Source of the DNA: Tricholoma matsutake
Taxonomy: Eukaryota > Basidiomycota > Agaricomycetes > Agaricales > Tricholomataceae
Direction: 5' to 3'
Assembly (NCBI GenBank): GCA_026075535.2
Contig: AP026543.1
Span: 9,362,001-9,426,000 of the forward strand
Length of the DNA stretch: 64,000 bases
This document shows positions 20,771 through 32,697 of this stretch, piece after piece (positions within the stretch are counted from its first letter, which is position 1; each line of letters starts with the position of its first letter). Both the position numbers and the translations under genes were made by a program. A model generated the notes under the pieces. It had not been told where the DNA came from. It saw only the letters and a list, made by a program, of their open reading frames with translations, and did no database searches.

Positions 20771-23266
20771 GGGGCAAGCGAGATTGAGTTCCTAGGATTA
20801 TTGATCAGCCCTGATGGGATCAAAATGGATCTGATCAAGGTACAGGGGATCACAGATTGGCCTGCGCCCACCCGTGTCAAGGAGGTTCAAGCTTTCTTGG
20901 GACTTGCAAATTATTATCGTCGCTTTGTGCACAATTTTTCTAAAATTGCTGCACCCTTACATAACCTTACACGAAAGGGAGTGGTATGGAGGTGGGGAGA
21001 GCAACAGCAGACATCGTTTGAGGAGTTGAAGAGGAAGTTTGTGGAGGGACCAATATTAGCCCCAGTAGATTTCACACGCTGTAGCCGTGGCGGCAGCCCC
21101 CGCAGCAGAGCCCACAGCCAGAGTCCGGCATCTCCCTTAGCGGTCACGTGACCTCATTGACAGACACGCGCTTGTTGTAGACAGGAAAAGATCTTGGCTT
21201 GTCCGTGTCCTTCCGACTCGTGTCTAGTAGTAGACGTGAGCCCTGTCCGAACCGTCTCATCTAGTAGTAGACGAGACCCTGAGAGACTGCACGACTCCAA
21301 TGCCCTTTGCGAGTGGAATCCGATGCATCCGATTTTGCTACTGGAGCAGTATTATCAATGCTGTGCAAAGATGACAAATGGCATCCTTGTGCATACTTGT
21401 CAAAAGGGTTGAATGATGTGGAGAGGAATTATGATGTGCATGACAAAGAGATGTTGGGGATAATACGAGCATTGGAGGCGTGGAGGCATTATTTGGAGGG
21501 ATGTACGCATGAGATTGAGATCTGGATGGATCATCAAAATCTGCAATACTTCATGTCCGCTAAAAAGCTTAATCGCCGGCAAGCACATTGGGCACTATTC
21601 ATATCACGTTTCAACTTTCATTTGGTCCACAAAGTGGGAAGCTTAATGAGGAAAGCAGATGCATTATCCAGACGTATTGATCATAAAAGGGGGGTGGAGG
21701 AGGACAATAAAAATGTTATCTTACTCAAACCCAAATACTTTTGCATTTGCGCTATGCGTCAAGGGCATCTATTAATAGATAGCTCGGAAATGGAAATGTT
21801 GTCTAAAATTAGACAATGTTTGGAAATGGATGATGAAGTAGTGGAAGCCGTGAAAGCTCTGAAGGGAGAGAAGAAAGGTAATATCAATGGAGATGAATGG
21901 GCTGAGGAACAAGGGTTGGTGTTCTTTCGAGGAAAAGTGTATGTACTGAAGGATCAGGATTTGCGAAGGGAGATTGTCTGGTTACATCACAATACACCGA
22001 TTGCCGGACACCCAGGAAGATGGAAGACGTTGGAATTAGTAATGAGAAATTATTGGTGGCCTGGAATTTCGAAGTATGTGTTGGGGTATGTGGATGGATG
22101 TGATACGTGCATGAGGGGGAAGAAATTTCCAGAGAAACCTGCAGGAAAATTAATGCCAAACCCTATACCTAAAACACCGTGGCGAGATATATCTGTGGAT
22201 TTTATTACCGGATTACCCGAGGCTCAAGGGTACGATGCAATATTCGTAGTATGCGACCACTTTACAAAGGAGGTCCATATTATTCCTACTACTACAGAAA
22301 CCTCATCATTGGGCTTGGCGCGCCTCTATCTAAATCAGGTATGGCAGTTACATGGGCTACCTGATACCGTTATCTCCGATCGCAGACCACAATTTGCTTC
22401 CACGTTTATGCGAGAACTAAACAACATATTGGGAATTCAAACTAAATTATCTATGGCATATCACCCACAGACTGATGGGCAGACAGAGAGAATGAATCAG
22501 GAGTTGGAGCAGTACCTACATATGTTTGTCAACTACCGACAAACCGACTGGCCCAAATGGTTGGCAATTGCCGAATTTTCCCACAATAACAAATTCCATT
22601 CGGCTACTCGTATGTCACCCTTTTTCGCGAATTATGGATATCATCCTCACATGGGAGTAGAACCCAGAAGGGAAGTCAAAGTACAGTCGGTAGAAAACTT
22701 TGTATCTAAGATGCAAAAGGTACAAGAGGAAGCAGGCGGCATTGAAGAAAGCACATGATGACATGATGCGACACATGGATTGTACCCGAGCAGGCGCTCC
22801 AGAGTACAAAGTTGGTGACTTGGTATGGCTAAGTACCAAGGACCTGAATATTCCACGACCTTCAAGGAAACTTATGGAGAAACAAGTTGGCCCATATGCG
22901 ATCTCTAAAGTGATCTTGCCTAATGCGGTAGTGCTAAAATTACCCCGATCATTCAAGATTGATCCCGAGATTAATGTATCCCGCCTATGCCCTTACTGCC
23001 CGCCCACTATTCCTGGCCAACAAACTACTCCGCAACCTCTGATAATAGTAGAAGGTGCTCCAGAATACATAGTTGAAGAAATTCTAGACTCACATCTTCG
23101 ACGGAACAAATTGGAGTTCTTAATAAAGTGGAAAAACTATACCGACGAAAATAATTTGTGGGAACCCAAAGAGAATGTAAGTGAGCGCCTAACGCGATCA
23201 CCCAATTCTTTAAACGTAATCCAAATGCTCCGTGTCGCATTGCGAGAATGGTGTATGAGGGGATGA
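20771..23266 (+). pseudogene. Element B pol 3' part: RT end, RNase H, integrase, chromodomain
   Basis: It begins abruptly after LTR-A within the RT palm/thumb (EIEFLGLLISPDGIKMD). Next come FLGLANYYRRFVHNFSKI, RNase H (RVESDASDFATGAVLS, RALEAWRHYLEG), an HHCC region (HHNTPIAGHPGRWKTLELV, then CDTCMRGK), and an integrase core (ISVDFITGLP, ISDRRPQFAS, AYHPQTDGQTERMN). A chromodomain closes it (YIVEEILDSHLRRNKLEFLI, NLWEPKEN). The 483-residue block 21307-22758 is open. A one-base shift near 22733 and a 211-bp insertion at 21079 break the rest. A purine tract (AAAAGGGGGGTAA) precedes LTR-B. Confidence 0.9.
21079..21289. mobile_element. 211-bp insertion in element B pol
   Basis: The insertion is flanked by CACG on both sides (21075-21078 and 21290-21293). 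Removing it with one CACG restores an uninterrupted frame between PVDFTR and RVESDAS. Inside, TCTAGTAGTAGACG is directly repeated (21222 and 21258 regions). The class is unknown; a small solo LTR or a non-autonomous DNA element are both possible. Confidence 0.6.
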
Positions 23267-23348
23267 GATTCCGGCCTTACCAAAATTTCACAGAGGGGAC
23301 AGACACAATATTTTCTCGCCTGGAAGTCGAGGCATAAAAGGGGGGTAA

Positions 23349-23748
23349 TGTTAGGAAACCACCCCATTACCTAATAAAATTTCATTTTATTTTATTATGT
23401 CGAATTACGCTACATGACGCCAAATTATGCTACACTTTGATAGCGTGAGAATTTTATTTCGCACGCATCAAAATGTACGCACATGTACGAGTGCGTCAGT
23501 AACAACAATGTACAATATGTGTAACATAGTATATAAACCCTAAATATATGCCTAGGGGACCCCAGTTGTGTTCTCTTAGGTATTCCACCTATGCTTTCGG
23601 TGTGAAAGGCCTTTGTCAACAAACTTACCTATTAATAACCCCTCACATCAAAACCATCAATTCCCCATCACGAGCACGGATCCCGCCCCCTTCTTGTAGA
23701 GAGAACCTGCACGGTCTTAGCTAGCAGATAGTGGGTGTTGCCCTAACA
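23349..23748 (+). repeat. LTR-B, 3' copy
   Basis: Same length (400 bp) as the 5' copy and bounded by TG...CA. It is followed by the GCGAC target duplication and then element C protease coding sequence on the minus strand. Confidence 0.9.
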
Positions 23749-23753
23749 GCGAC

Positions 23754-24400
23754 AAAGATGCAATCTCCTTCTTTGACCGAGTGTTCACTTGAAAGGGGCG
23801 GTTCATCATGGTCTTCATCATTGTTATCATCATTCACCAGTTGCAGAAGGTCTGGGATGTCCTCCATCTCGACATCAGGGGTAGGCATGGGACCCGCACG
23901 ACAGGTACAAATGCTAGTGATTTCCCAAAAAGCACTTTTGCGCTCTTCATTCATCTCATTCTGACAGGTGCGGCAGTGATTCGGGCATCGACTCATTTTG
24001 ACCTCATTAGTCTGCCAGTCCACCTCAGGATTATGCTTGCAGAGCCAGGTTAGGCCGAGAATAACATCTTGCTTGCCGATGCCAGTCACCGTGAAAGTCG
24101 CACATTCAGAGTGGTCGTGAAATTGTAGTAGGACCTCTACAACTTCCAAGATATCGCCTGCTTCGTTTGCTGAGCCATCGACATTGAACACAGGGATGGG
24201 TTGGCTGAGCGCTTTTGTTGCGAGGTGATTTCGTGCAACAAAATCGGAACTGATGAAAAGGCCAGTGGTGCCACAATCAAGTAGTGCCTTGGTCGTGTGT
24301 ACAGCACCGGTATCGGTGGTTTGCAGCGATACTTCGAGCTCAAACAAGTGGGGGCTTGGGGTCGCCGCTACAACATAGTGGTTGAGGAGTCATTTCTCCC
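23754..24400 (-). pseudogene. C-left retropepsin-like protease region
   Basis: The minus strand reads FELEVSLQTTDTGAVHTT, then ALLDCGTTGLFISSDF, VTGIGKQDVILGLTWLCKHN and a Cys/His block (CPNHCRTCQNEMNEERKSAF). The LDCGTTGLFI box corresponds to the aspartic protease DSGAT motif, with Cys replacing Ser. I-L-G-L-x-W-L is the typical second motif of gypsy proteases. The coding sequence is cut by LTR-B at its 3' side and continues at 13272. Confidence 0.8.
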
Positions 24401-24429
24401 ATTTAGGGCGCTTACAAAAACATGAACGA

Positions 24430-25457
24430 GGATAAGGAGGGGTTAGTACAGCTTGCACATCATTCACAGAGAGATTGGTCAATGAAATAGAATTTGATTC
24501 ATACACTTCATCTTCTGACAACACTGCGAAACAATTTGTCGTGGACAATGGTGGTGTACTGGTCACTCGTTGTCACTGTGAAAATCCTCCTTTACTTCTA
24601 CAACGGGCTCCTCATTCCTCTCGTTTGTGTCATTCACATCCAGCGCTGCAAATTCCTCCTGCACAAAATCGTGTCGCTCTTCGCCATCCATGTACCGAAT
24701 GTCAAACCGTCTTGGGCATTTGGGTCGTGTATGACCGGATTCTCCGCAATGAAAGCAGACGAGCACCGATCTGTCCTTTGGTTTAGTGGGTGCGGAGACA
24801 CTTTGCGCCGAAGGTGTGTATCGCAATGGGGCTGTTGTGTGCGAAATCGGGGGGAGGGGCCATGCCATGGTGGGAATGAGCTTGCGGAACATGTTCCACG
24901 GCTGCGAGCTGGTTTTGGATCGTGAGGCCATTTGCAAAGACGTGCAAAAAGCCTCATTTGCAATGCAATTTTCATCGCAGACAATAGCGGCATTGTACCA
25001 CTGCTTGGGGGTGTTATCTGAAGGTCATCCGGTGGTGAGACAGGCGACATGGTCTTGGATCTTTGCATTTAGACCTTGTCGGAATTTGAGGACGATATGT
25101 GAGCCCTCGAAGTACTGCGCTCGCTCTACCAGTTCACGAAAGTCATCGACGTACTTGTCAACAGTTCATGTACCTTGGAAGTACTTCACAGTCTCGAGCT
25201 CAGTCCACGAAGATTGGATCTCGTTTTTTGGACAGAACTCGTTTGCAAATTCATCCGCAAAATTGGAGTAGGAGGTGTAGGGGAGTCTTCCACTTAGTTG
25301 GTAGTTGCACATGAGACAATCCACAAACCATGCGGCTCGTCCACCCTTCATGAATGAGAGAGCCCACATAATCTGTGCATGCTCATCTGCAAATTGATGA
25401 GGAGCGAGGGCAAAATAGAGTGCGCATGAATTCAGGAACGCTTGTCCCTGTGAATGA
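24430..25457 (-). pseudogene. C-left gag, 5'-truncated
   Basis: Two open pieces (25166-25369 and 24563-24937) match the gag of C-right. They show MWALSFMKGGRAAWFVDCLM, a gag core, and a CFHCGESGHTRPKC zinc knuckle (CX2CX4HX4C). The N-terminal part is missing because the copy ends at 25457 inside gag. Confidence 0.85.
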
Positions 25458-25649
25458 TCTGATCATAAGGTTGCCCTTACAGAAGAAAACTCTCTCTTTA
25501 GTGGACTGAAGGTAGTAGGTTACCACAGCCAGCGACTTAGTTTACAAAAATTTCGCACATTTTTGCACCTGCTTTGTGACTTCGGAAAGCTTCGCTATCA
25601 TCCCTCCACTCGACTCTTCTGCCCCTTTTACACAATTACCACCCTTCCC

Positions 25650-27776
25650 ATGGAGACAGACAATGAGGACCGCCTCCAGTGCATTGAAGTGAGCATTGCA
25701 GGCCTTGTACAGACTATGGTGGTATTCACACAACGAGAGGCAGACCGCGAAGAGCCACAGGTGCTTCCAAGCATCTCCAACCCCACAGTAGGGTCTCCTG
25801 GCCCAGTAGTTCATGAAATCCATTGCAAAACATCGTCGCAAGATTACCACCCCAAGCCTGCAAACCCCGCAGATTTTTCAGGTGATCATTCACAGGGACA
25901 AGTGTTCCTGAATTCATGGGCACTCTATTTTGCCCTCGCTCCTCATCAATTTGCAGATGAGCATGCACAGATTATGTGGGCTCTCTCATTCATGAAGGGC
26001 GGACGAGCCGCATGGTTTGTGGATTGTCTCATGTGCAACTACCAACTAAGTGGAAGACTCCCCTACACCTCCTACTCCAATTTTGCGGATGAATTTGCAA
26101 ACGAGTTCTGTCCAAAAAACGAGATCCAATCTTCGTGGACTGAGCTCGAGACTGTGAAGTACTTCCAAGGTACACGAACTGTTGACAAGTATGTCGATGA
26201 CTTTTACGAACTGGTAGAGCGAGCGCAGTACTTCGAGGGCTCACATATCGTCCTCAAATTCCGACAAGGTCTAAACGTGAAGATCCAAGACCATGTCGCC
26301 TGTCTCACCACCAGACGACCTTCAGATAACACCCCCAAGCAGTGGTACAATGCCGCTATCATCTGCGATGAAAATTGCATTGCGAATGAGGCTTTTTGCA
26401 CGTCTTTGCAAATGGCCTCACGATCCAAAACCAGCTCGCAGCTGGGGAACATGTTCCGCAAGCTCATTCCCACCATGGCATGGCCCCTCCCCCTGATTTC
26501 GCACACAAAAGCCCCATCGCAATACACACCTTCGGTGCAAAGTGTCTCCACACCCACTAAACCAAAGGACAGATCTGCGCTCATCTGCTTTTATTGTGGA
26601 GAATCTGGTCATACATGATGTGGTAGGGTGACGAGTCCCACTCGTCAACCCCACCATTTCCGGAGTTTTCCATGAAGTCTCTTGTCACACAACGATGACC
26701 TCGCATCATTGTATATTCTTGACACACTTTCATATTCTTACTTGTTCCATCCACTCATTTATTATTTGATATTTTTACTTTGCAGATTATTTATTTCTCC
26801 TCAAGCACGACACACAATTCACACGATGTGTCGATCACGCGATCAACCATGTTTTCTCAGCTTCCTCGGCCTCTGTGTCGAGAGCTTCACACTTGTTCCA
26901 AAGGATCAGTGCCAGGTTTTCCATTTTCATTTCATTTTCCCTATTTATAGTTTCATTTCTGTACCTAATTACTATGACGATCCGCAACGTCAAGCATGTC
27001 AACACTTTGGCCAGCTAAAATCCGAGACAACAAGTTGGACCACTGGACAGTAGGGTCGAGAGTCTCGTTTGGGTGTCCTCCGCGCTTGCTGGGGGCACAG
27101 GCGATATACCGTCAATAGAGGTGCTCAAGGGCAGTCTCTCCCCGAGTTATTCCCAGTCGCAAAAACTCCGAGACAAGGATTCAACAAAAGCCATCAATCA
27201 AAGACTTCAAATATTATTCTTGGACTTCAGAATCACACCCCGAATTTGTTAATTCATTTTCCTTTTATTTTTCTTTATCTGATTGCTCAGACTGTCAGCA
27301 CAAGAGAACGTGCGCAATCAGTTTTTGCTTCATAGCTACCTCATTTTGTATTTAGGTGCTCTCCCACCTGTTGAATGGAGTACTTTTTTCCTGATCCCCA
27401 ATTTTTACGCTCTCCTTACTAAGTTTTCCCCCTCTCTCAAGTTTCTACACACCAAGGTGTAGATTTTAAGCTAAGTATTCAAGTTACCCATTGAATCCCT
27501 TCTCCCCCTGCTCTTATTTTCCCCTGATCTCCAAGATCACGCTTACCTCATTCTTCGCGACGTGATGACCATCGTCAACAAACTCCCAGTAGACCATTTA
27601 CCCTGCCACAATGACCCAAATGCCCAAGACAGTTTGACATTCGGTACATGGATGGCGAAGAGCAACACGATTTTGCGCAGGAGGAATTTGCAGTGCTGGA
27701 TGTGAATGACACAAATGAGAGGAACAAGGAGCCCGTTGTAGAAGTAAAGGAGGATTTTCACAGCGACAACGAGTGA
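25650..27776 (+). pseudogene. C-right gag (split by a solo LTR)
   Basis: The start METDNEDRLQCIEVSIAGL is chosen because the coding signal and similarity begin there. The retrotransposon gag core spans about residues 70-230 (SWALYFALAPHQFADEHAQI, AAWFVDCLM, FRQGLNVKIQDHV). A zinc knuckle begins CFYCGESGHT and is cut at 26618. The remainder resumes after the insertion at 27615 (TRPKC equivalent, then acidic tail) and stops at 27774-27776. Gag would form the virus-like particle. Confidence 0.85.
26619..27610. repeat. Solo LTR, 992 bp, inserted in C-right gag
   Basis: Ends are TGTGGTAGGGT and ACCCTGCCACA, inverted with one mismatch. It is flanked by ATGA on each side (26615-26618 and 27611-27614). 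The uninterrupted homologous site exists in C-left. It contains no coding sequence I can support. Confidence 0.8.
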
Positions 27777-27959
27777 GCAGTACGCCACCGTTGTCCACGA
27801 AAAATTGTTTTGCAGTGTTGTCAGCAGATGAAGTATATGAATCAAATTCTATTTCATCGACCAATCTCTCTGTGAACAATGCGCAAGCCATACTAACCCC
27901 TCCCTATCCTTGTTCGCATTTTCGTGAGAGCCCTAAATGGGAGAAATGACTCCCCAACC

Positions 27960-30900
27960 ACTATGTTGTAGCGGCGACCCCAAGCCCCCACTTGTTTGAG
28001 CTCGAAGTATCGCTGCAAACCACCAATACCGGCGCTGTACACACGACCAAGGTGCCACTTGATTGTGGCACCACTGGCCTTTTTGTCAGTTCCAATTTTG
28101 TTGCGCGAAATCACCTCGCAACAAAAGTGCTCAGCCGACCCATCCCTGTGTTCAATGTCGATGGCTCAGCAAACAAAAGAGGCAAGTTGTAGAGGTCCTA
28201 CTACAATTTCGCGACCACTCTGAACGTGCAATGTTCACAGTGACTGGCATCAGCAAGCAAGATGTTATTCTTGGTCTCACCTGGCTCCGCAAGCATAATC
28301 CTGAGGTGGACTGGCAGACTAATGAGGTCAAAATGAGTCGATGCCCGAATCACTGCTGCACCTGTCAGAACGAGATGAATGAAGAGCGCAAAAGTGCTTT
28401 TTGGGAAATCACTAGCATTTGTACCTGTTGTGTGGGTCCCATGCCTACCCCTGATGTTGAGATGGAGGACATCCCAGACCTTCATAATAATGACAAAGAC
28501 CATGATGAACTGCCCCTTTCAAGCGAAAACTCGGTCAAAGAAGGAGATCACATCTTCATCGCTACCATTCCCTGCGAAGCGGAATTCATTCGCACCACAT
28601 CCAACATTTCACAATGGCTAGCAGAGGCCTTCCATAAGAATGCGCAACCAAAGTCCTTTCACAAATCCATCCCTGCCCACTTCTATGAGTTCGAGGACCT
28701 ATTTGCAAAGTCTTCATTCGACCGCTTGCCTGACCAAAAGGTATGGGATCATGCGATCAAACTCATCCATGGTGCAAAAGCTGCTAGCTGCAAGGTCTAC
28801 CCCCTCGCACCCAATGAGCAGGCTGAGATGGACAAATTCATCCAGGAGAACCTAGCCACTGGCCGCATTTGCCCCTCAAAGTCACCGATGGCATCCCCCA
28901 TCTTCTTTATCAAGAAGAAGGATGGATCCCTACAGCTTGTACAAGATTATTGCGCTCTCAATGCCCTCACGATCAAAAACCGATATCCCACTGATTTCGG
29001 AACTGGTAAATCAACTATGAGGCGCAAAATACTTTACAAAACTCGATGTGCGATGGGGGTACAACAATGTGTGCATGAAAAGGGGCGACGAATGGAAAGC
29101 TGCTTTTCGCATGAATTGCAGGCTTTTCGAACCCTTGGTGATGTTTTTCAGACTCACAAACTCCCCTTCCACATTCCAAACGATGATGAACAACATTTTT
29201 CAGGATCTCATTATGGAAGGAGTGGTCTGTGTCTACCTGGATGACATCCTCATCTTTACGAAATCGATTGATGAACATCAGCGCATTATGTGCCTTGTCC
29301 TGGAGCGCCTTCGTGCACACAAGCTGTTTCTGCGACATGACAAGTGTGAGTTTGACCAAACAATGATCGAGTACCTCGGACTCATCATATCCGAGGGTGA
29401 AATTCGTATGGATCCCATCAAGGTAGTGGGAGTCACCAAATGGCCCACCACCAAAATGCACAAGGAGGTACAGTCATTCCTGGGGTTCGCAAATTTCTAT
29501 CGACACTTCATTGAAGACTTTTTGCATCATGCGAAACCCCTCTTTGAGCTCACAAAGAAGGAGCGCAAATGGGAATGGGGACCTTTGGAACAAAGGCACC
29601 TTTGACAAAATCAAGAATCAGGCCACATCCTCCCCTATTCTCTGTTTTGCTGATGACACCTAATCATTTCACATTGAGGCGGACAGCTCAGACTATGCAA
29701 CCGGCTCAGTGCTGTCACAGCAATCGGCTGACAATCTCAAATGGCACCCTATCGTGTTCTACTCAAAATCACTCAATGCGGTCAAACAAAATCACGAGAT
29801 CCACGACAAGGAGATGCTAGCAGTGATGAGATCATTAGAGGAATGGAGGCATTTCCTTGAAGGTGTGCAGCACAAGGTAGAGATCTGGACTGACCACAAA
29901 AATCTGGAGTACTTCATGACCATGAAAAAGCTAAATCACAGACAAGCTCGCTGGTCGCTCTATCTTTTGCGGTTCAACTTCGTCATGGACCACCATCCTG
30001 GAAAGAGTATGGGTAAGTGCGATGCGCTTTCACGACGAGCTGATCATGCGAATGGCGTGGATGATAATCACAACACTACCCTGCTCTGCCCTGAATTCTT
30101 TGCGATTCGTGCACTCAAAGGGGTGACAATTGAAGGAGTGGAGTGAAATATCTTGCACAAAGTGCGAAAGGGGGTTCGGGATGGAAAGAGTGAAGATGCG
30201 GTGGTACTAGCAATGAAGGAGTTGGATAGGGCCAAAGGCAAGACATTGCAAAGCTCGGAGTAGACAGAGGAGGATGGATTATGGAGGTTTCATGATCGCA
30301 TTTATGTTCTGCTCATACCAGACTTATGGCACAGAATCGCTGAACAGCATCATGACTCCAAGATTGGTGGACATGTGGGACACTGGAAAACACTTGAACT
30401 CATCTCACGCAATTCCTGGTGGCCAAACATGTCGCGCTTTGTCGGTCAGTACTGTAAGGCCTGAGATCTATGTCTTCGCATGAAGGCGCAGAAGCGCCGA
30501 CCTTTTGGTGAACTACACCCCCTCCCAATCCCTGAAAATTGCTGGGATGTGGTAAGTGATGATTTCATCACCGAACTTCTGGACTCCCATGGCTTCAATG
30601 TGACGATGGTGGTGGTAGACTCGGTGAGCAAGCACAGACATTTCATACCCACTCACACCACCATTACGGCGCTGGGATTGGCGCGATTGTACTTGCAGAA
30701 TGTGTGGAAGCTTCATGGCCTCCTGAAATCGATGCTCTCAGATCGGGGACTGCAGTTCATAGCGCAATTCATGCACGAATTGTATCGCTTGTTGGGGATC
30801 ACCATTTTGGCATCCACAATGTATCACCCACAGTCTGATGGGCAGACCAAACGAGTCAATCAGGAGCTCGAGCAGTACATCCACATTTTTGTGAATGAGC

Positions 30901-31617
30901 GCCAAAGTGATTGGGACACTCTGCTCCCTCTGGGCGAAAATTTGCATACAATAGCCATGTCCACTCATCCACCCAGCACTCCCCCTTCTTCATTGACACT
31001 GGCAGACATCCACGGATCAGTTTTGAGCCCAACCAACAACCCTTGAGGCTCAAGGCAGTCAATGGGTTTGCGGATCAGATGAAGTCGACATTGGAGGAGG
31101 CTCATGCTGCCCTTGCCAAATTGAAGGATTATATGGTGAGGTACTATAACCAATGGCGAATCCCCACACCAATTTTTGCAATCGGTGAAAAGGTCTTCCT
31201 GGATGCTTCAGATATCAGCACAACTAGACCCATGAAGAAATTTGCGCACTGCTTCCTGGGGCCATACCCAGTGATTTGTCCTGTTGGCTCGCATGCATAT
31301 CGCCTCCAACTGCCACCATCAATGGCTCAAATACATCTGGTGTTCCATGTCGTCAAGCTCATGCCCGTGCCAACAGACCCAATCAAAGGTCGCCATGCAA
31401 AACCACCACTGCCCCCCGAGATTGTAGGAGGAGAGGAGAGGTACGAGGTGGACGAGGTGCTGGACAGCAGGATGAAGGGTAGGAAGTTGCAGTATCTGGT
31501 CAGATGGAAAGGTTATGGGCACGAAGAGAATTCATGGATTCCAGAGGAGGATCTTGATGCTGCAAAACTAATCACAAACTTCTACAGGGCTCATCCCGAG
31601 TGCCCCAAAACATGTTA
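27960..31617 (+). pseudogene. C-right pol: protease, RT, RNase H, integrase, chromodomain
   Basis: Protease (PLDCGTTGLFVSSNF, DVILGLTWLRKHN) is broken by a small deletion near 28185. RT shows CKVYPLAPNEQAEMD, FIKKKDGS, LDVRWGYNNV (shifted frame) and VYLDDILIFTKS. RNase H shows HDKEMLAVMRSLEEWRHFLE. Integrase shows VVSDDFITELL, MLSDRGLQF and YHPQSDGQTK. The chromodomain has YEVDEVLDSRMKGRKLQYLV and ENSWIPEEDLD and stops at 31615-31617. Frame breaks occur near 29000, 29600, 30144 (CGA to TGA), 30260 (TGG to TAG) and 30935. Autonomous activity is lost. Confidence 0.9.
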
Positions 31618-31711
31618 ACGCACTTACCTTTGGACAAATGGGATTCCGACCATGATATCCGCACCGATGGAACTTTGCACATCGGGACGCTGCGCCTTAA
31701 GGCGGGGGTGA

Positions 31712-32247
31712 TGTAAGGGGAACACCTTACGAGCCCCTACCATGGTTGGTGCACATTTGCGAACATTTCCACACATGTGCAAATGTTTGCGCAACAAAGC
31801 GCCTTTTGCGCCAACCATCTACAAACATTCTGATATGTCAATCCATCAGCCCCTATTGTACTCTCACCATTCTCACAGTCAATACCCTGCGGAAATGATC
31901 AAGGATGTCTTCGCACACCCATTACCAATCATGGCCTGATGCGGACACCACTTACCGAGTATGGCCTGATGCAGACATTATCACTGATTGATGGCCATCT
32001 CTCCAAATGGGAACATGACCCTGGATCTGAATTAGTGCTAGGATGGAAGGGGCTCCAAGTATTTTAGAACATCGCATGCCTTCCATATATATACTTCGGC
32101 CTTGCACTGGACTCCTTAGAGTTCTCTCTTTGGTTTTCCCTTGCAAGGTATGGGTCTTTTCTTGTTCAATAGTTATTGAATCTAAACTTTGGTTTTCCCT
32201 TGCAAGTATTGAGTTCTTAGGACTCTGATCGTAAGGTTGCCCTTACA
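31712..32247 (+). repeat. LTR of C-right (3' LTR)
   Basis: Starts TGTAAGGGGAACACC and ends GGTTGCCCTTACA. It contains a TATATATACTTCGGC promoter-like stretch. It is followed by unrelated DNA (GCTAGCTCC) that does not match the flank of C-left, so there is no shared target duplication. Confidence 0.88.
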
Positions 32248-32663
32248 GCTAGCTCCTTGGATGGTCACTATTCTACTCACTGTTGTCCATTTCCCTCTGC
32301 TTTTTCTTTGGTATGTACATTACACTTCAAGCTTCAAGTTGTACAGTCATTATTATTTTGTTTTTCACATATATTAAGTTTGTAAATCAGCCTTCTTGAG
32401 CTTCTTTGAGCTCTGGAGGGTCTCTCTTCCTTTTATCTTGCTTGTTAAAGGCTAGCTATAGGTGTAAAAGCAAAAGTAACTGTTTATTAACACTATATAT
32501 CAATGCTCTATCAAAAAAAGCGAACAGAAAGGGGCAGGAATGAGTAAAATTGTGTGCTCACCATTGGGAATGATGAGTGCGACATTGAGCCAAAGGTGTT
32601 ACAACTTGCGCACATTGACCGGTGATTAATGGTGATTCATTGATGATCAATGATTGGGCATGG

Positions 32664-32697
<34 letters not shown>

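Larger units (their letters stand above)
13278..23748 (+). mobile_element. Composite Ty3/gypsy element B (LTR-B ... LTR-B) carrying element A
   Basis: Two 400-bp LTRs (13278-13677 and 23349-23748) are flanked by the 5-bp duplication GCGAC (13273-13277 and 23749-23753). This shows they entered element C as one insertion. Between them are a leader, a near-complete gypsy body A (14166-20105) with its own single LTR-A (20106-20770), and the 3' part of B's pol (20771-23266). LTR-B's partner gag and 5' pol are missing. Confidence 0.88.
9531..25457 (-). mobile_element. Ty3/gypsy chromovirus, copy C-left (with nested insertions)
   Basis: Minus-strand order is gag (from 25457), protease, [element B 13278-23748], RT-RNase H, integrase, chromodomain, polypurine tract (about 10123-10137), LTR (9531-10122). 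The 5' end is truncated inside gag at 25457, where it abuts the inverted second copy. Homology with C-right is continuous across the B insertion once B and one GCGAC are removed. Confidence 0.85.
25458..32247 (+). mobile_element. Ty3/gypsy chromovirus, copy C-right (inverted partner of C-left)
   Basis: It starts with only the last 24 bases of the LTR (25458-25481, ...GGTTGCCCTTACA), then gag, protease, RT, RNase H, integrase, chromodomain, polypurine tract (GGCGGGGGTGA) and a 3' LTR (31712-32247). It is the same family as C-left but on the opposite strand, and the two are joined at TGATC. A solo LTR of another family is inserted in gag. Confidence 0.88.
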
